From contig CM042952.1 in assembly GCA_023678885.1 (NCBI GenBank), positions 33,599,736 to 33,663,735 on the forward strand: DNA of 64,000 bases, written 5' to 3'. Shown here one piece after another: positions 46,288 to 58,516 of the stretch. The stretch is from Pogostemon cablin. Taxonomy: Eukaryota > Streptophyta > Magnoliopsida > Lamiales > Lamiaceae. The notes under the pieces are model-generated. The model was not told where the DNA came from. It saw only the letters and a list, made by a program, of their open reading frames with translations, and made no database searches. How positions within the stretch are numbered: the stretch's first letter is position 1; every line of letters begins with the position of its first letter. The translations under genes and the position numbers were made by a program.

Positions 46288-46703
46288 CTCCCTCCGTTCC
46301 ACCACAAGGAGAGCGTTTCTTTTTTGCATGCAGATTAAGAGATATACTCCCTCCGTCCGGTTTTAATGTATTCATTTGCTTTTTGCACGTGGATTAAGGA
46401 GTATTATTATTATATGTAAAGTGTGTAGTTGTATTAGAGGAAAGTAGTGTGCCATATTATGTACTTTTTTACTAAATATGATAAATGAATAATTTTTAAG
46501 CAGACGCTAAAAATAATAAAATTGATACCTTAGAAGCTGACGGAGAGAGTAATATTTAATGTGTAGATGATGAGAAAAAATAATATTTTAATATATAGTG
46601 GACAAGTGTAAAGAGTGTTGATCTTATGAGGATATATTAATTGTTATACGATTAATTTACTATAAAGAAAAATATACTTTTATGATTGGATGGACTGAAG
46701 GAG
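46288..46703. mobile_element. Stowaway MITE interrupted by another (outer)
   Basis: Left end CTCCCTCCGTTCCACCACAAG; right end, reversed, CTCCTTCAGTCCATCCAATC; TA at both borders. Split at 46345 by the inner MITE. The interior ATTAAGAGATA...ATATTTAATGTGTAGATGA continues across the insert. Confidence 0.8.
46347..46549. mobile_element. inner Stowaway MITE
   Basis: Ends CTCCCTCCGTCCGGTTTTAA and, reversed, CTCTCTCCGTCAGCTTCTAA, flanked by TA (46345-46346, 46550-46551). Interior GTGGATTAAGGAGTATTATT and TGTAGTTGTATTAGAGG. Confidence 0.85.
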
Positions 46704-46705
46704 TA

Positions 46706-47273
46706 TTATATCTTTATTATTAAAATAAATATAAATCTTTAATGCGAATAGAGAGAGAAGGGAGTATGGATTACTTTGCTTCCTCGTCGAGGAGATAAAA
46801 TTTGTTATTTTACCAAAAAGAAAAAGAAAAAAAAAAGGAAAAGAAAATTACTAAACTTTGCGTACAATCAAATCAACGACACGTGGCCCTCTCCAACGCT
46901 AGTATTTTAGGATGTGGCAAATTAAAAAACCTAGAAATTCGGGATTTTACCGATGGGAGGATTGGGGTTTTTCTACCCAGGTAGAAGGGGCTCTACTGGG
47001 TTTCTACAGGGGGAGAAGAGTGAGAAGAGAGAATAGGAGAGGGAGAGCGTAACTTTCTAGAGAGAGAAGAGAGAAAGTGCCAGATGTAAGAGGAGAGAGA
47101 GTAAGTGGTGCTTATGTAAAAAAAAAAAATCAGCTTTTTCAATGTTAGCATTGTGGAAGGCATAATCGTCATCTGCAATGCCACAATTCCCACATCACCG
47201 TTGCCATAAAACCCCCTACACCTCCCACGTCACTTACATTTTTGCATCCACTTGTTCAGGACATGATGAATAC
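46706..47273. other. spacer with purine-rich tracts
   Basis: AGAAAAAGAAAAAAAAAAGG near 46820 and GAGAGAGAAGAGAG tracts near 47020-47100. No gene recognised. Confidence 0.45.
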
Positions 47274-47275
47274 TA

Positions 47276-47483
47276 CTCCCTCCGTCTCCTCGTTCAAATA
47301 TCATCATTTTATTATATTGGACGTTCAATCCAAATGTTCTCATTTTTTATTTTAAGTAAAAAGGTATCATGTATGGCCCACACCACTCAATACTAATACA
47401 ATTGTTCACCACACATAATATAATAATACTCCTTAATCTAAGCACAAAAAGTAACCGCTGACGTTTGGGTGGGACGGAGGGAG
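47276..47483. mobile_element. Stowaway MITE upstream of EXORDIUM-like gene
   Basis: Ends CTCCCTCCGTCTCCTCGTTC and, reversed, CTCCCTCCGTCCCACCCAAAC with TA flanks. About 740 bp before the EXORDIUM-like ATG. Confidence 0.85.
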
Positions 47484-47509
47484 TACAATGTAACTGTAAC
47501 AATTTCATA

Positions 47510-47666
47510 AAAATACATGAGAGAATCTCTTGTGCGTCTGGATTCACTAGCAATACATATGTTTAAATATAATAGGAAGGAGAATGATTGTGTTCACATT
47601 TCAAATGAGAGCACGAATTGTGTTCCCATATCCCAGAGGCGCAAAAGCTTTTGCCAAAATACATGA
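47510..47666. mobile_element. 135-bp MULE-like MITE, 11-bp target copies
   Basis: AAAATACATGA at 47510-47520 and 47656-47666 flanks 135 bp. Ends GAGAATCTCTTGTGCGTCTG and, reversed, GGCAAAAGCTTTTGCGCCTCTG. Same terminal family as 30189 and 58867. Confidence 0.8.
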
Positions 47667-48176
47667 ATAATTATAAAAATATTTGATGTGATCTAGGAGT
47701 GCATCTTTTACTATGTGCGCAATTGAAACACATGTAATGTAAACTTGTAGCATATCATGTATTACGTGAAATTACATTGAAAGGAAAGAAAAATAAAAAA
47801 AAGCAACGTGGATTTTTATTTTATTTTATAAGTTTCTTTTTATACATTTTTTTAGCATACTTTTTATACTGGTTGGGAATATACAAAAGTGTGAGTGGGC
47901 TGCTTGTTTAACTTTTTATATTACTCAAACCACAGTGATATTTTCTTTACTCTTAATAAGTTATAAAATTATGAAAACTTTATTCTAAATGTTAAACATT
48001 AGTCATTAAACAAAGCTTGCTTTACAATAACTGGTGTTACTTTGAAATCCACGTCATCCCCCAAAACTTAAAAGGCTGTAGCTCCTCGAATCTAACCCAT
48101 TACATCCTTCCACGTGTCAGTCAGTAGATGTTGACACTTCTTCCCTCACACAGCTGTCCCCCTCTTCCTACTCCCA
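47667..48176. other. EXORDIUM-like upstream region
   Basis: Promoter-side DNA. CCACGTGTCAG at 48111-48121 contains a CACGTG G-box, a common plant regulatory motif. No other feature. Confidence 0.5.
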
Positions 48177-48182
48177 TATAAA
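48177..48182 (+). promoter_or_regulatory. TATA box of EXORDIUM-like gene
   Basis: TATAAA 40 bp before the ATG at 48222, implying a very short 5' UTR of roughly 10-15 bases. Confidence 0.6.
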
Positions 48183-48221
48183 TTCACCCAATCCATTTTC
48201 ATCTCAATCCAGAAACAAATC

Positions 48222-49124
48222 ATGGACTCTAATTACCGTTCTGCCACTGTGATACCAATCTTCTTCTTCCTGCTCTTCACCTCCCCTTCCATGGCGTCTT
48301 TGGTGCAGCAGCAGCCGCTTGTGCTCAAGTATCACAACGGAGCTCTGCTCAAAGGCACCGTTTCCGTTAATCTCATATGGTACGGGAAGTTCACCCCCAA
48401 ACAGCGCTCAGTCATCGTCGATTTCATTCAATCTCTCAACTCCCCCAAACCGCCGCAGCCCTCCGTCTCGTCGTGGTGGAAGACGACGGCGAAGTACAAA
48501 GGCACTGCCGGCGGCTCCACTCTCGTCGTCGGGAAGCAATTACTCGACGAAAATTACTCTCTCGGGAAATCCCTAAAAAATCCCCAAATCGTCTCTCTTG
48601 CCGCCAAGGGCGGATACTCTGCTCGTACGATTAACATCGTGTTCACCGCGGCGGACGTCGCCGTCGACGGTTTCTGCCGGAGCAGTTGCGGCAGCCATGG
48701 ATCGACCCGCGGAGCCTCGCGGTCCGCGTACGCATGGGTGGGTAACGCAGAAGTCCAGTGCCCTGGTTACTGCGCGTGGCCGTTTCACCAGCCAATATAC
48801 GGTCCACAGACGCCGCCGCTAGTGGCGCCGAACGGCGACGTCGGTGTGGACGGAATGGTGATAAATCTGGCGACGGTTCTGGCTGGAGCGGTGACGAACC
48901 CGTTCAATAACGGGTATTTCCAGGGTCCGGCAACGGCGCCGTTGGAGGCGGTAAGTGCTTGTACGGGCACATTCGGGTCGGGCGCATACCCGGGTTACCC
49001 GGGGAATGTGTTGACGGATAAGAGTAGTGGAGCGAGCTATAATGCGTACGGAGTGAATGGGCGTAAGTACTTGCTGCCGGCGATGTGGGACCCGCAGACA
49101 TCTCAATGTACCACACTTGTTTGA
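48222..49124 (+). CDS. EXORDIUM-like secreted protein, intronless
   Basis: Plant EXO/EXL (phosphate-induced, PHI-1) family: apoplastic proteins tied to brassinosteroid-responsive growth and carbon status; biochemical activity unknown. A single exon of 300 residues, normal for EXL2/EXL4-type members (about 305). Seen: signal peptide 1-25 (IFFFLLFTSPSMASL), then the family block YHNGALLKGTVSVNLIWYG, SVSSWWKTTAKYK, DVAVDGFCRSSCGSHGS, NAEVQCPGYCAWPFHQPIYG, GDVGVDGMVINLATVLAG and the end YLLPAMWDPQTSQCTTLV. Six or more cysteines fit an extracellular, disulphide-bonded protein. GC-rich coding sequence contrasts with the flanks. An upstream TATAAA and G-box support the start. Confidence 0.94.
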   Translation: MDSNYRSATVIPIFFFLLFTSPSMASLVQQQPLVLKYHNGALLKGTVSVNLIWYGKFTPKQRSVIVDFIQSLNSPKPPQPSVSSWWKTTAKYKGTAGGSTLVVGKQLLDENYSLGKSLKNPQIVSLAAKGGYSARTINIVFTAADVAVDGFCRSSCGSHGSTRGASRSAYAWVGNAEVQCPGYCAWPFHQPIYGPQTPPLVAPNGDVGVDGMVINLATVLAGAVTNPFNNGYFQGPATAPLEAVSACTGTFGSGAYPGYPGNVLTDKSSGASYNAYGVNGRKYLLPAMWDPQTSQCTTLV

Positions 49125-49971
49125 TTGAACCAAGGGAGGGAGGAATCCGGTGGTCGCTAGTGTACGTATGTAAATATACGGACGCAGTTTATTTTATGAA
49201 GTGGTTCTCCTTGGATATTCTCTTTAATTAAACATATGAAAAATGTGAAAATTTGCAAGATAGAGATATGATAATAATAATAATAATAATGTATTTTCGG
49301 GAAAATGAATTGTCTATGGATGGATATAGACAGCTTTTTGTTCAGAAAAGAGGGGGAAAAGGATGATAGGTTGCAGGTTTTTGGGCAGTGTAATAGTGGG
49401 ATATAATTCTAGATAATCTTCTGCGTTTGGTAGAATTCCTTCTTATCTCTACTTTTTTTTTAATTAATTAAATATGAAATGTGGAGTATTTTATTTTAGT
49501 TTGAGAGATGTAAGCCAATTTAAAAAGGCACAACATGTTGGGCTACACAATATCAAGACACATTTGGATATTTATATTGACATTGAGCATTGAAATTATG
49601 GGCACCCAGGCTGTGTTCAAAAGGGGCCTTTCTAGAAATGATTTTACGAAAACGTTCCAAATCAGTTGTTGAGAAAATGGAAACATGAAAGGTTTGGTTC
49701 CAAAAGGAGTTGAACCACAATTTTCTTGATTCAAATTCAATCTGCTTAACAATTACTCGAGATCTTGATTAATAAATTCATGATGATAATAATAGATAAA
49801 ACCTCCAAACTGAAATTTTTAATATTTATTTTTTCTATTTAAATTTACCAAAGAATGTTGTCATGATTATTAAAGGTGTTTGCTAAAATGCCATACTTTT
49901 TCTTGTCCTTGCATTGTCTCCATTCTTGATAGTTACGTTTACTCATTCTATAGTTTCAATTATCACTTATA
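49125..49971. other. downstream of EXORDIUM-like gene
   Basis: 3' UTR and spacer. (AAT)n near 49270-49290. No gene. Confidence 0.5.
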
Positions 49972-50217
49972 TTCCTTTCCTTCCATCATTTCAGATGAAA
50001 CACTTTTCATTTCGAATTGTCCCACAAAAGTTTGCACTTTTCAAAAAAAGCAAAAAATAAAAAACAATCACCATTCCTCATACACTTTATTTACAAAAAA
50101 ATCTTTACATAATATACTTTATCATTTATTTATCATAAAAAAATATCATTATACCCCTAAAAGTTATCACTTTCTTAATCTTCGTACCGAAAAGGGGGTG
50201 CAAACTTTTCCGGGGAG
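49972..50217. mobile_element. Stowaway-like MITE
   Basis: Left TTCCTTTCCTTCCATCATTTC after TA; right end, reversed, CTCCCCGGAAAAGTTTGCAC. AAAAGTTTGCAC recurs near both ends. Confidence 0.55.
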
Positions 50218-50346
50218 TAATTTATATTCATTTAAAAATAAATAAATTATGAACCCTGTTACACGCAAGTTGATATTTAGTTCAGTATTAATAAATTATT
50301 AACCCTGTATTGAACTAGGTATATATTTTTTTATTTTTTTATTTTA

Positions 50347-50554
50347 ATCCGTCCCAAAATAAATATTTTTTTTTGTTAATATGACCCACAAAAAAATAAT
50401 TATTATATCCACGTTGACCATACACACTGCACAAATACAACTATCCACTAACATTAATAATATTATTTTTCTCACTTCACTACACATTAAAATATTATAC
50501 TCCTTAATCTCCGTAAAAAAAGTAATCGTATACCTTGTTCCGGGTGGGAAGGAA
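50347..50554. mobile_element. Stowaway-like MITE
   Basis: Left ATCCGTCCCAAAATAAATA after TA; right end, reversed, TTCCTTCCCACCCGGAACA before TA. Shared interior CACTACACATTAAAATATTA and CTCCTTAATCTCCGT. Confidence 0.6.
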
Positions 50555-50555
50555 T

Positions 50556-51453
50556 ATTCAATAGTAAAATATGTATTTTTTTAATAATTGTATAATCATT
50601 TCACATTCAGTTTTTCATTAATAAGAATAAACAGAAAAATTGTTATTAAAGTGTATAAGTTTTTATTTATTATTGTGCATACTTTTATTCATCATTATAT
50701 AAATTTGTGAATGTGGAGAACAATAAACTCGAGTGCACTTTGTCGTAAATAACCCTCCATCCAGTTAAGTGCTAATAATTGCTAAATTAAGAAAATGCTT
50801 TTTTAACCGAATTCGTTTAACTTTTTTTCAAAAGATATTTCAATTTTTTTACGTTTAAAAGAATTGAAGTATGTCATGTAAGTTAAGTATAGATGATAAT
50901 TTTTAAATTAAAGTATATTGTGAGATTAATTTATTTTGAGTGATTTTGTTATTTTTAGATTGTTTACGGCATGGTGGGACAAACCGAATTAGAAATTATT
51001 TGTTATTTTAGAAAGAAAAGGGAGTAATAGGATTTCCACCCAACATGGAAAACTCAACATCATTTTTCAATCCTCCCTCTTTCAACTTCCACCAACTCCA
51101 AGTATGTGTTTTGATCCCCTCTAAAGTTCTTTGTAAATTCCAAGTTTTAAAATCAAAAACAATATTATTTCTAGATTTTCATACTATCAAGATAGAACAT
51201 AACAACACATCCGCATCAAGCTAAAAGCATTTTCAAATTGAAATATATTTACTTTTAAGTCTTCATGAATTCATGAAGAATTCTCAGCCATCACCATTTA
51301 GCAATAGAACATACTGTATCTAGGCAAAATGGGTAAAAAAACTAATGTCACTATTTAAAACTATAATTAAAGAATTTAGTTGAGTTTTGACATTAAAATA
51401 TCATTTCCAACATAGTAATGTCCTAGCTTTTAGTAAAGCGAGAGACAATTAAT
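50556..51453. other. AT-rich spacer
   Basis: No gene. AAGGGAGTAATA near 51017 may be one end of another MITE whose partner I could not place. Confidence 0.45.
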
Positions 51454-51861
51454 TGGGTAAAAATAAAATAGCCCTTTCACCTCACAATTCAATTCCCCTA
51501 TTACATCCCATGTTACATCTCATATTACATGCCCCATATTACATCTCATGTTACATGAGGTGTAATGAGTGACAAGTATCCTTTTTACACACAATTGCTT
51601 ACATGGGTGGAATGGGTGACAAGTGTCCCCTTTTACACACAATTGTGTGTAATAGGGGACACTTGTCTCCCATTCCACCCATGTAACATGAGATGTAACA
51701 TGAGGTGTAATAGAAAATCCCACTTGAAATTGTGTGAAAAAGGAACACTTGTCACCCATTACACCTCATGTAACATAAGATATAACATGGGGTGTAATAG
51801 GAAATTCCACATGTTCACCTCAAATGGGATCACGGTGAAAGGAATGGGTAAATTTTTTACC
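51454..51861. mobile_element. long compound palindrome (foldback-like)
   Basis: The element can fold on itself around ACACAATTGTGTGT at about 51635-51650. Pairs: GGTGGAATGGGTGACAAGTG with, reversed, GGTGGAATGGGAGACAAGTG; then outward GGTGTAATGAGTGACAAGTA with GGTGTAATGGGTGACAAGTG; then ATTACATCTCATGTTACATG with ATATCTTATGTTACATG. Ends GGGTAAAAATAAAATAGCCC and, reversed, TGGTAAAAAATTTACCCAT. No clean target duplication found. Lies downstream of the DAHP synthase gene. Confidence 0.7.
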
Positions 51862-51903
51862 AGAAAAAAAGAAATTGGCGATTTCCTGCATAAATTAAAA
51901 GGG

Positions 51904-51905
<2 letters not shown>

Positions 51906-51956
<51 letters not shown>
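51906..51956. repeat. (TA)n microsatellite
   Basis: About 25 uninterrupted TA units directly after the foldback element. Confidence 0.95.
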
Positions 51957-51961
<5 letters not shown>

Positions 51962-52171
51962 AGATTCATCCATATTTGTAGTTCTGTGAATTTGTAACCC
52001 CAAAAGAAACCATACTGTAGACTCATCATACCATCTGGTTGGATATTATAGGGTAGGGTGTCCTAAGAAAATCATTTCAAAACCAAGCCTTATTCAACAT
52101 ATAAACATACAAACCACCCAACATCCAAACAACGAGTGCTTTCACTACCAGATGCAACCCCTCGAAGCTTC

Positions 52172-54704
52172 CTACACCCTCAACGAAGGAAACATGCGTT
52201 GGGATCCAATTCGTCTCTTTCTAAGCCGCTCAGCAATGATAAAAGCAAGCTCCAGAGACTGAGAAGCATTAAGCCTTGGATCACAATGGGTGTGGTAGCG
52301 TGAGCTCAGATCGTTGTAAGTGATCGTCCGAGAACCCCCCACACATTCTGTAACATTTTGCCCCGTCATCTCCAGATGCACTCCTCCGGGATAGCTTCCT
52401 TCTTGATCATGTACATCGAAGAATGCCCTCACCTCAGCCTGTCAACAGGCACACTCATTCCATGAAGCAACACTAGCATAAAACATCATTTTCTAGAAGA
52501 AGAGATAAGTAGAAGAAAAGGCAACAGTACCCTAATTGCATCGAAGGAGCGGGTTTTGAGTCCACAGGGTGCTTTAATGGTGTTCCCATGCATAGGATCA
52601 CTAACCCAAGTGACTATTTGGCCAGCTCGACGAACAGCCCTTATAAGATATGGGAATTTCACTCTCATATTCTCAGCCCCCATTCGGGCTATCACTGTGA
52701 TTCTTCCAGGTCTATTATCAGGATTCAGAATATCAATGAGTTTCACTAGCTCATTTGGGTCCATTTTATCACTCACCTAGATCACAAGCCAAAAGACATC
52801 AGATAAACTACAACACACCTAATCATGTTGCCACATACTGGCAGCATAATATTTCCCACCTAAAACCACGAAGACAGTAAACTCAATATCAAAGTGTATT
52901 TCATGATTATGTAAAAATAATAATGTACCTTGATTCCCAGAGGATTGGATACTCCTCTTAAGAACTCAACATGGGCGCCATCCAACTGCCTTGTTCGTTC
53001 CCCAACCCAAAGCATGTGAGCAGAGCAGTCATAATACAGGCCAGAAGTCGAGTCCTCTCTAGTAAGTGCTTGTTCGTAAGGCAGAAGCAAGCATTCATGT
53101 GATGTCCAAAACTCTGTAGTGGTCATAACAGGGTGGTCAGCTGTGAGACCACAGGAATCCATGAAGCCAAGGGCCTCATCAACCCGATTAGCCAGTTCGC
53201 GATACCTTTTAAAAAGAGTAAAGTTAAAGAATTTCATCCTGGATGGTAAACCTCATGTTGCAGGAAACAAATAATTTTATTTTTTTTAAATGGTGCATTA
53301 AATACCTATCACCCTGCTCGCTATGCTCTGTAAAATCAAGATTCCACTGTGTGACCCTCTGCATGGCAGCATAACCTCCAGTTGCAAATGCTCTGAGCAG
53401 GTTAAGTGTTGCCACAGATTGGGTATAGGCTCTAATCATTCTATGGGGGTCCGGTACCCGTGATTTCTCATCAAAAGTATCCCCATTAACATTATCACCG
53501 CGGTAACTAGGCAGCTTCACACCATCTTTTTCCTCTAAAGGATCAGATCTTGGCTTAGCAAATTGCCCTGCCATTCTTCCAACCTAGAGGGGATGCTTCC
53601 GAGTTACAATAGTCAATCGCTCTCGTTAACCATATTTAAGAAATTTAAGGTTAACAAAATATATCAGTGATGCAAGCCAGTTAACTCAATCGTTTTAGTC
53701 CATACCAATTAGAAGCCGGGTAAATATATCCATGATTAGTTATCCTTAAAACACTAGCAATCTCCCCTACAAACAATCCCACACCCTTTAAGTCATATGT
53801 AGACCCTGTGATCTAGAAAAAAACATTACAATAAAAGAACGAGTACGGCTTTTTAACCTAAGCCTATTCCAGCAATGAATAGGTGAATAAAGTTTGGTCA
53901 GTATGTTAGCATTAAACATGAATAAACTCCCCACTCACTCTGAGGGGAAAAAAGAAAACAACAAATTCTTCCTACTTCACTAAGTTTTTAGATTAATCAA
54001 GAATATCCTGAAGATTAGTAGAGATTCTCAATCCAAAAACCAAAGAAAATATCCAGATCATCAATTCAACTCGTGCATGCAAGGATCGGAGCCCTAATTT
54101 CTAATCAGTTCTCAATCATATCACCCACATCGTACCAAACCAGGCAAAGAAACAAAATTGTATGCATAAAAAAGAAGAAGAGAAATGAAAAGACCTTAAT
54201 AACGGGCATCTGGCCACCAAACATGAGCACAACGCTCATCTGCAACAGCACTCTGAATGTATCTCTAATGTTGTTGGCGCTGAATTCTTTGAAACTCTCA
54301 GCACAATCACCACCTTGCAATAGAAAAGCATTCCCAAGAGCAGCTTGGCCCAGCCTCTCCTCAAGGCTGCGCGCCTCTCCCGCGAAAACGATGGGCGGGA
54401 AGGATTCAAGTGTCTTGAGCACTGAATCCAGGGCATCTTTGTCAGGGTATTCTGGAAGCTGGAAGGCTTTCTTTGATTTCCAGCTTTCACTATTCCATGT
54501 TTTAGATGGTGAAGAGGTGGTGGCGGCAGAGGAGGATGGCGATGGGTTCGAGGACTGTACGGCGGAGATTGGTTTTGATCTGATTTTAATAGGTAGAGGC
54601 GAGATTGAGTTGGGTTTGATGGGAGTTGATTGTCTGACATTGGGGTGCAAGAATGGGTTGGGGAGGTGGGGTGCGACGGCGGCGGTGGTGTTGGAAGCGG
54701 CCAT
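52172..54704 (-). CDS. DHS: plastid DAHP synthase, type II (5 exons)
   Basis: 3-deoxy-D-arabino-heptulosonate 7-phosphate synthase: phosphoenolpyruvate plus erythrose 4-phosphate to DAHP, first step of the shikimate pathway, in the plastid stroma. Exons in order: 54704-54195, 53583-53306, 53205-52929, 52776-52531, 52438-52172; phases join to 525 residues. Residues 1-48 are Ser/Pro-rich and look like a transit peptide ending before SAVQSS. Metal and substrate motifs: Cys134 in QGGDCAESF, DPMHGNT (His), HLEMTGQNVTEC (Glu) and HCDPRLNASQ (Asp), plus the type II signature FAGEARSLEERLG. The ATG at 54704 is preferred over an in-frame ATG at 54797, because the upstream residues are hydrophobic and unlike transit peptides of the family. 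Which DHS isoform it is cannot be decided. Confidence 0.95.
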
Positions 54705-56037
54705 TGCTTTTGCCTGCTTATAATCAGATAGGAGAGAAAGCGGATGAACTACGTACGATTCCATCATCAAATTTAGGAAGTTATATGCACACACCAATTA
54801 TTAGGTCACCCAACTAAACACCTAAATTAAAACTAAACTAACACTAATCCATTATATTTTTGTACAAATTAAATTAGACAAATTATTCCGATGCAACCAC
54901 GTTAAAAAACTTATATACTAATAAATAAAAATTTGATACATTTCCTTAGTAAATTTCTGTTAAATTATTTTTTTTAAAAATGAAAATCTGATATTTGCCA
55001 CATATGATGCTTGTTATAGCTTTCTCGACAAATTGGAAAAAACTCAAGACAAGATTTAAATGGTGGTGAAACAGTCCTTCCTTATCTGTTATATTTATCC
55101 AGGGTGGGTGGGATCATATCATAGGGGGGGATGTCATTCTTCACAAACGTCAATTTGTCCACTCGAAATATTATTCAAGTAATCAATGCCTACTTGCTGG
55201 TTGGATTAATTCATATCATACCTTTTACATATAAAAAATGTATTATAAATTATTCATGACCACTTCTTATTAAAAATGAGTAATTATTTATTTCAAATAT
55301 TAACATCACAAGTGAATCACTATCAAGCCTCCTAAATATAATAGAAATATAAAGTTGAATTGAAGATATTGAACTCATCAAGAGTCAAAATTGAGGTCGA
55401 GTAATTTGAGAAGATATTAAACCTAAATTTTGAAAATGAATACAAAAGCCAGAAAAAAATCTAAGGACCTGAAAATGTTCCAACCGCCATTCCAAGGGCT
55501 GAAAATATTCCACTTCAAATGTTTTAATTTAAAGAATAATCAAAATTTCTTTAGTACCCTTGTAAATCTGAAACCTGTAAGAACTTGAGAGCAGAGAATG
55601 AAAACCAACAGTAAGCATGGAAGTCAAACAATAACATCTTAAACCTAAATTCTAAAGCCACTTCCATTGATATTGATCCACAGGAGAAAGAAAATCTTTC
55701 CAAAATTGGAAGACGAAAAAAAAAAAAAAAGGACAATCATTTCAACTATAAACTTTTAAGCAACGTGAATACACCAGTAGTTTAATTTTCCTTAAATATC
55801 ACACCATATACGAAGATGAGGAAGGCACAAAAAGTTCGGTCGGTCACCTACTCCAGAAGGATGAAGTTCAATGAACCCGGGGATCAAAAGTAAGGGCTGA
55901 ATCTCATGGGTACCCTAAACCTTGGAACTTTCCTGCAGGGATACAAGAAGCATCCATCACAAATGAATCAGCAAATTACAAATAATAGCTCATACCAAGA
56001 TTGAATTCCTGTTAGTATAAAGATTTTAAGTGACTAC
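54705..56037. other. DAHP synthase upstream / PABN downstream region
   Basis: Shared spacer between two minus-strand genes. An AAAAAAA run lies at 55719-55730. Minus-strand frame 55551-55736 has no family likeness. No gene. Confidence 0.5.
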
Positions 56038-58516
56038 TCATCCATACCCGTACCCGTAAGGAGAATATAAGAAAGGAGCAGGCATGAATGGAGCCCTTGG
56101 TCGAAAGCCCATATGGGGATTGGAACGCCGTGGGCGAAATTGCTTCATGCCAGGTACATTGGTCCTCTTGGCTGATACCTGGAAACAATGTCACACAACT
56201 CTTCAAGAATGTTAACATGCACTCAACGAACAACATTTATACAAGGTTTTGAACCAGAGGTTTTATTGAGCAACACAATGTGGTTCGACCTTCAATTGGC
56301 GACCATGAAGTTCAGATTCATTCAGAAGAATAGCCTGCTCCACAGCTTCGGACTCAAGGAACTCAACATATGCATACCCCTTTGGTTGTCCATATTTGTT
56401 AGTCCTAATAGTTACTCGGTTCACCGTGCCACAAGACTGGAAATGCTGCTGCACTTCCTCTGGCGTGCATGCATAATCAACCTATAACACAAATTCTACC
56501 CTCATTCAATTTCCATAAGAAAGCATTCATAGACATAACAATAAAGATTTTGATAAGCATAATTTCTTGTATGGCAAGCTAATTGCACATCTAGAACTAT
56601 CAAATCTATTAAAACAGAAGTGCAGAGAACATTTCCAATAAGACAAACTCATCAGAACAGCTGCAAATCAGGTTATGCATATAGAGGATTGGAAAGTCCA
56701 AAATATCAATGGAAAAAAGGTAGATCTACAAGGACATCCAAAGAATCATTGCGATACTGAAAAATAATTGGAAAAGCCAACCCCCACAAGGCACAAACAC
56801 GAAGAGTACAAAAGATGGAAAGTCTGAGCACTAAGGTAAATTGACAATAACATAGCATAAAACTATAAAAAAAGGTCAATCAAACACATGAACATAAAGA
56901 CACTCAAAAAAACCCATCAATTTCACTTTTAAAAAGGAAGAACGCATATTACCTTACAGATTAGGCCAAATGTTATATTTCAATTCACATTAAATCTTCA
57001 CATAGAAAATGATATAAAAACCAAGCAGGCACTAAAGCTAAGCTTCATTTGATGATATACTTGTACATAAGAAAATTCACAAAAGCATATCATAAACAAA
57101 TAAAAGGCTCACATTGCCAACAAAGATTGATCGAGAGTCCAGTTCTTCCCTATTTGTTTGATTAGCAGCAGCCACAGTAGGATCTGTGCAATAAAAAGGA
57201 GCATACCAGTGTAAATAAGATATTTTAAGAAAGAAATGGCAATAGTTGTAAACAAAGTACTAGGACGCCATTGAATACTGAAGAAAAAGCATTAACTAGG
57301 AGGCAAGGTGTGGGTTTGATGTCCTGCTTAGACAAAAAAATAATACACCCTAAACCAGATATCTTCAGTGTCTAAAAGTCAGAATAATCACAAATCAGTA
57401 TAAACCAATCAAGTACCAGAGAAAAAACACTTTGAACACATTAATTTCCCAGAGCATACAACCTATTATTGATATATCTGTAAACGATCTTTGAAACTTC
57501 AATAATATCATTTGGGCTTTCACAATCATATTGAACCAACAGTAAAAGTAAAAAGAAGGCATATATCCTGAAACCAGTAATACATGTCATAATCATATTG
57601 AACCAGAAGTAAAGTAAACAAGCACGTATACACATGTCGTTTAACCACAATATGCATGTAATGTTCTTGGTGCAATGACGCTTAGTTCACCATGAACATA
57701 TTCAGTTGTGTTAATCACCATGCAAGATACAGACATTTCACCGTGCACATTACTATATATAACTAAACCAGTATGGAACCCATACTGAAGAAACGAAGAA
57801 AGATCCAAACTACTAACCAAACCCTAAGGAAACCCTGAATAAAAAAAAAAGAGAAAGAAAAGAAAGAAATATAAGAATTCGACAAAAAAATCAATTATGC
57901 CATTCATTGAACATAAAAGCTGTCAACAAATGTGCAATCAATTTCAATGCTCTAACAGCAAAAAAAACCCAAAATTGTATACTTTCTCGAGATAGCAGTG
58001 GACAAAATGTTACAGATGCTAAAAACATAAAAAAAAAATCTGGCTACTCTTTCTAAAGGTTTCAGACGCTAAATTCATAACAGAACCCAAGCCACGAGAA
58101 GAAAGTATCATAATTCATAAAAAAAAACACAATCTAATGTTCAATACGTAATCGAAAAAAAAAAACCCGAAATTTCTAATTCAGGTACAAAGAAACAACA
58201 TGTTAAAAGTAAAGTCGACAAAATAATTATAAAAAGGGGCAACCTTGAACAGCGCCCATTTCCTGTTCGACTTTTGCCTGCATTTCCCGAAGAGCAGCGG
58301 CTTCGTCCTCCATCTCCTTCAGCCTCTTCTTCATATCGTCCAGTTCCTTAAAATACGTATTATAGGTTAGGGTTTGACAATGCGCAGATGCAGTGAACAA
58401 AAATCATAACGGAAATTAAATAAAGGCAACAGAAGGGTTATGTAGAGTTAAAAAAAAAAGACTCTTACAACAGCAGCTCCGCCGTCCGCCGCCGCCATAT
58501 CGACGTCACCCTCCAT
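56038..58516 (-). CDS. nuclear poly(A)-binding protein, PABN type (5 exons)
   Basis: PABPN1-like protein that binds growing poly(A) tails in the nucleus and sets tail length. Exons in order: 58516-58469, 58346-58244, 57183-57113, 56481-56290, 56178-56038; phases join to 184 residues. Residues 17-50 form a charged coiled coil (ELDDMKKRLKEMEDEA). The RRM runs about 69-140 with RNP2 SIFVGN (69-74) and RNP1 KGYAYVEF (108-115). The tail has KRTNVPGMKQFRPRR and ends YSPYGYGYG. Arabidopsis PABN1-3 are about 220 residues. The shortfall is an almost absent acidic N-terminus (16 residues before the coiled coil) and a tail that stops right after the Tyr/Gly run. The start ATG is the only in-frame one near the promoter. 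Confidence 0.9.

Noticed and set aside
48819..49133. Minus-strand and other-frame open frames over the EXORDIUM-like gene
   Set aside because: Shadows of a GC-rich real gene; low-complexity content and no independent start or splice signals.
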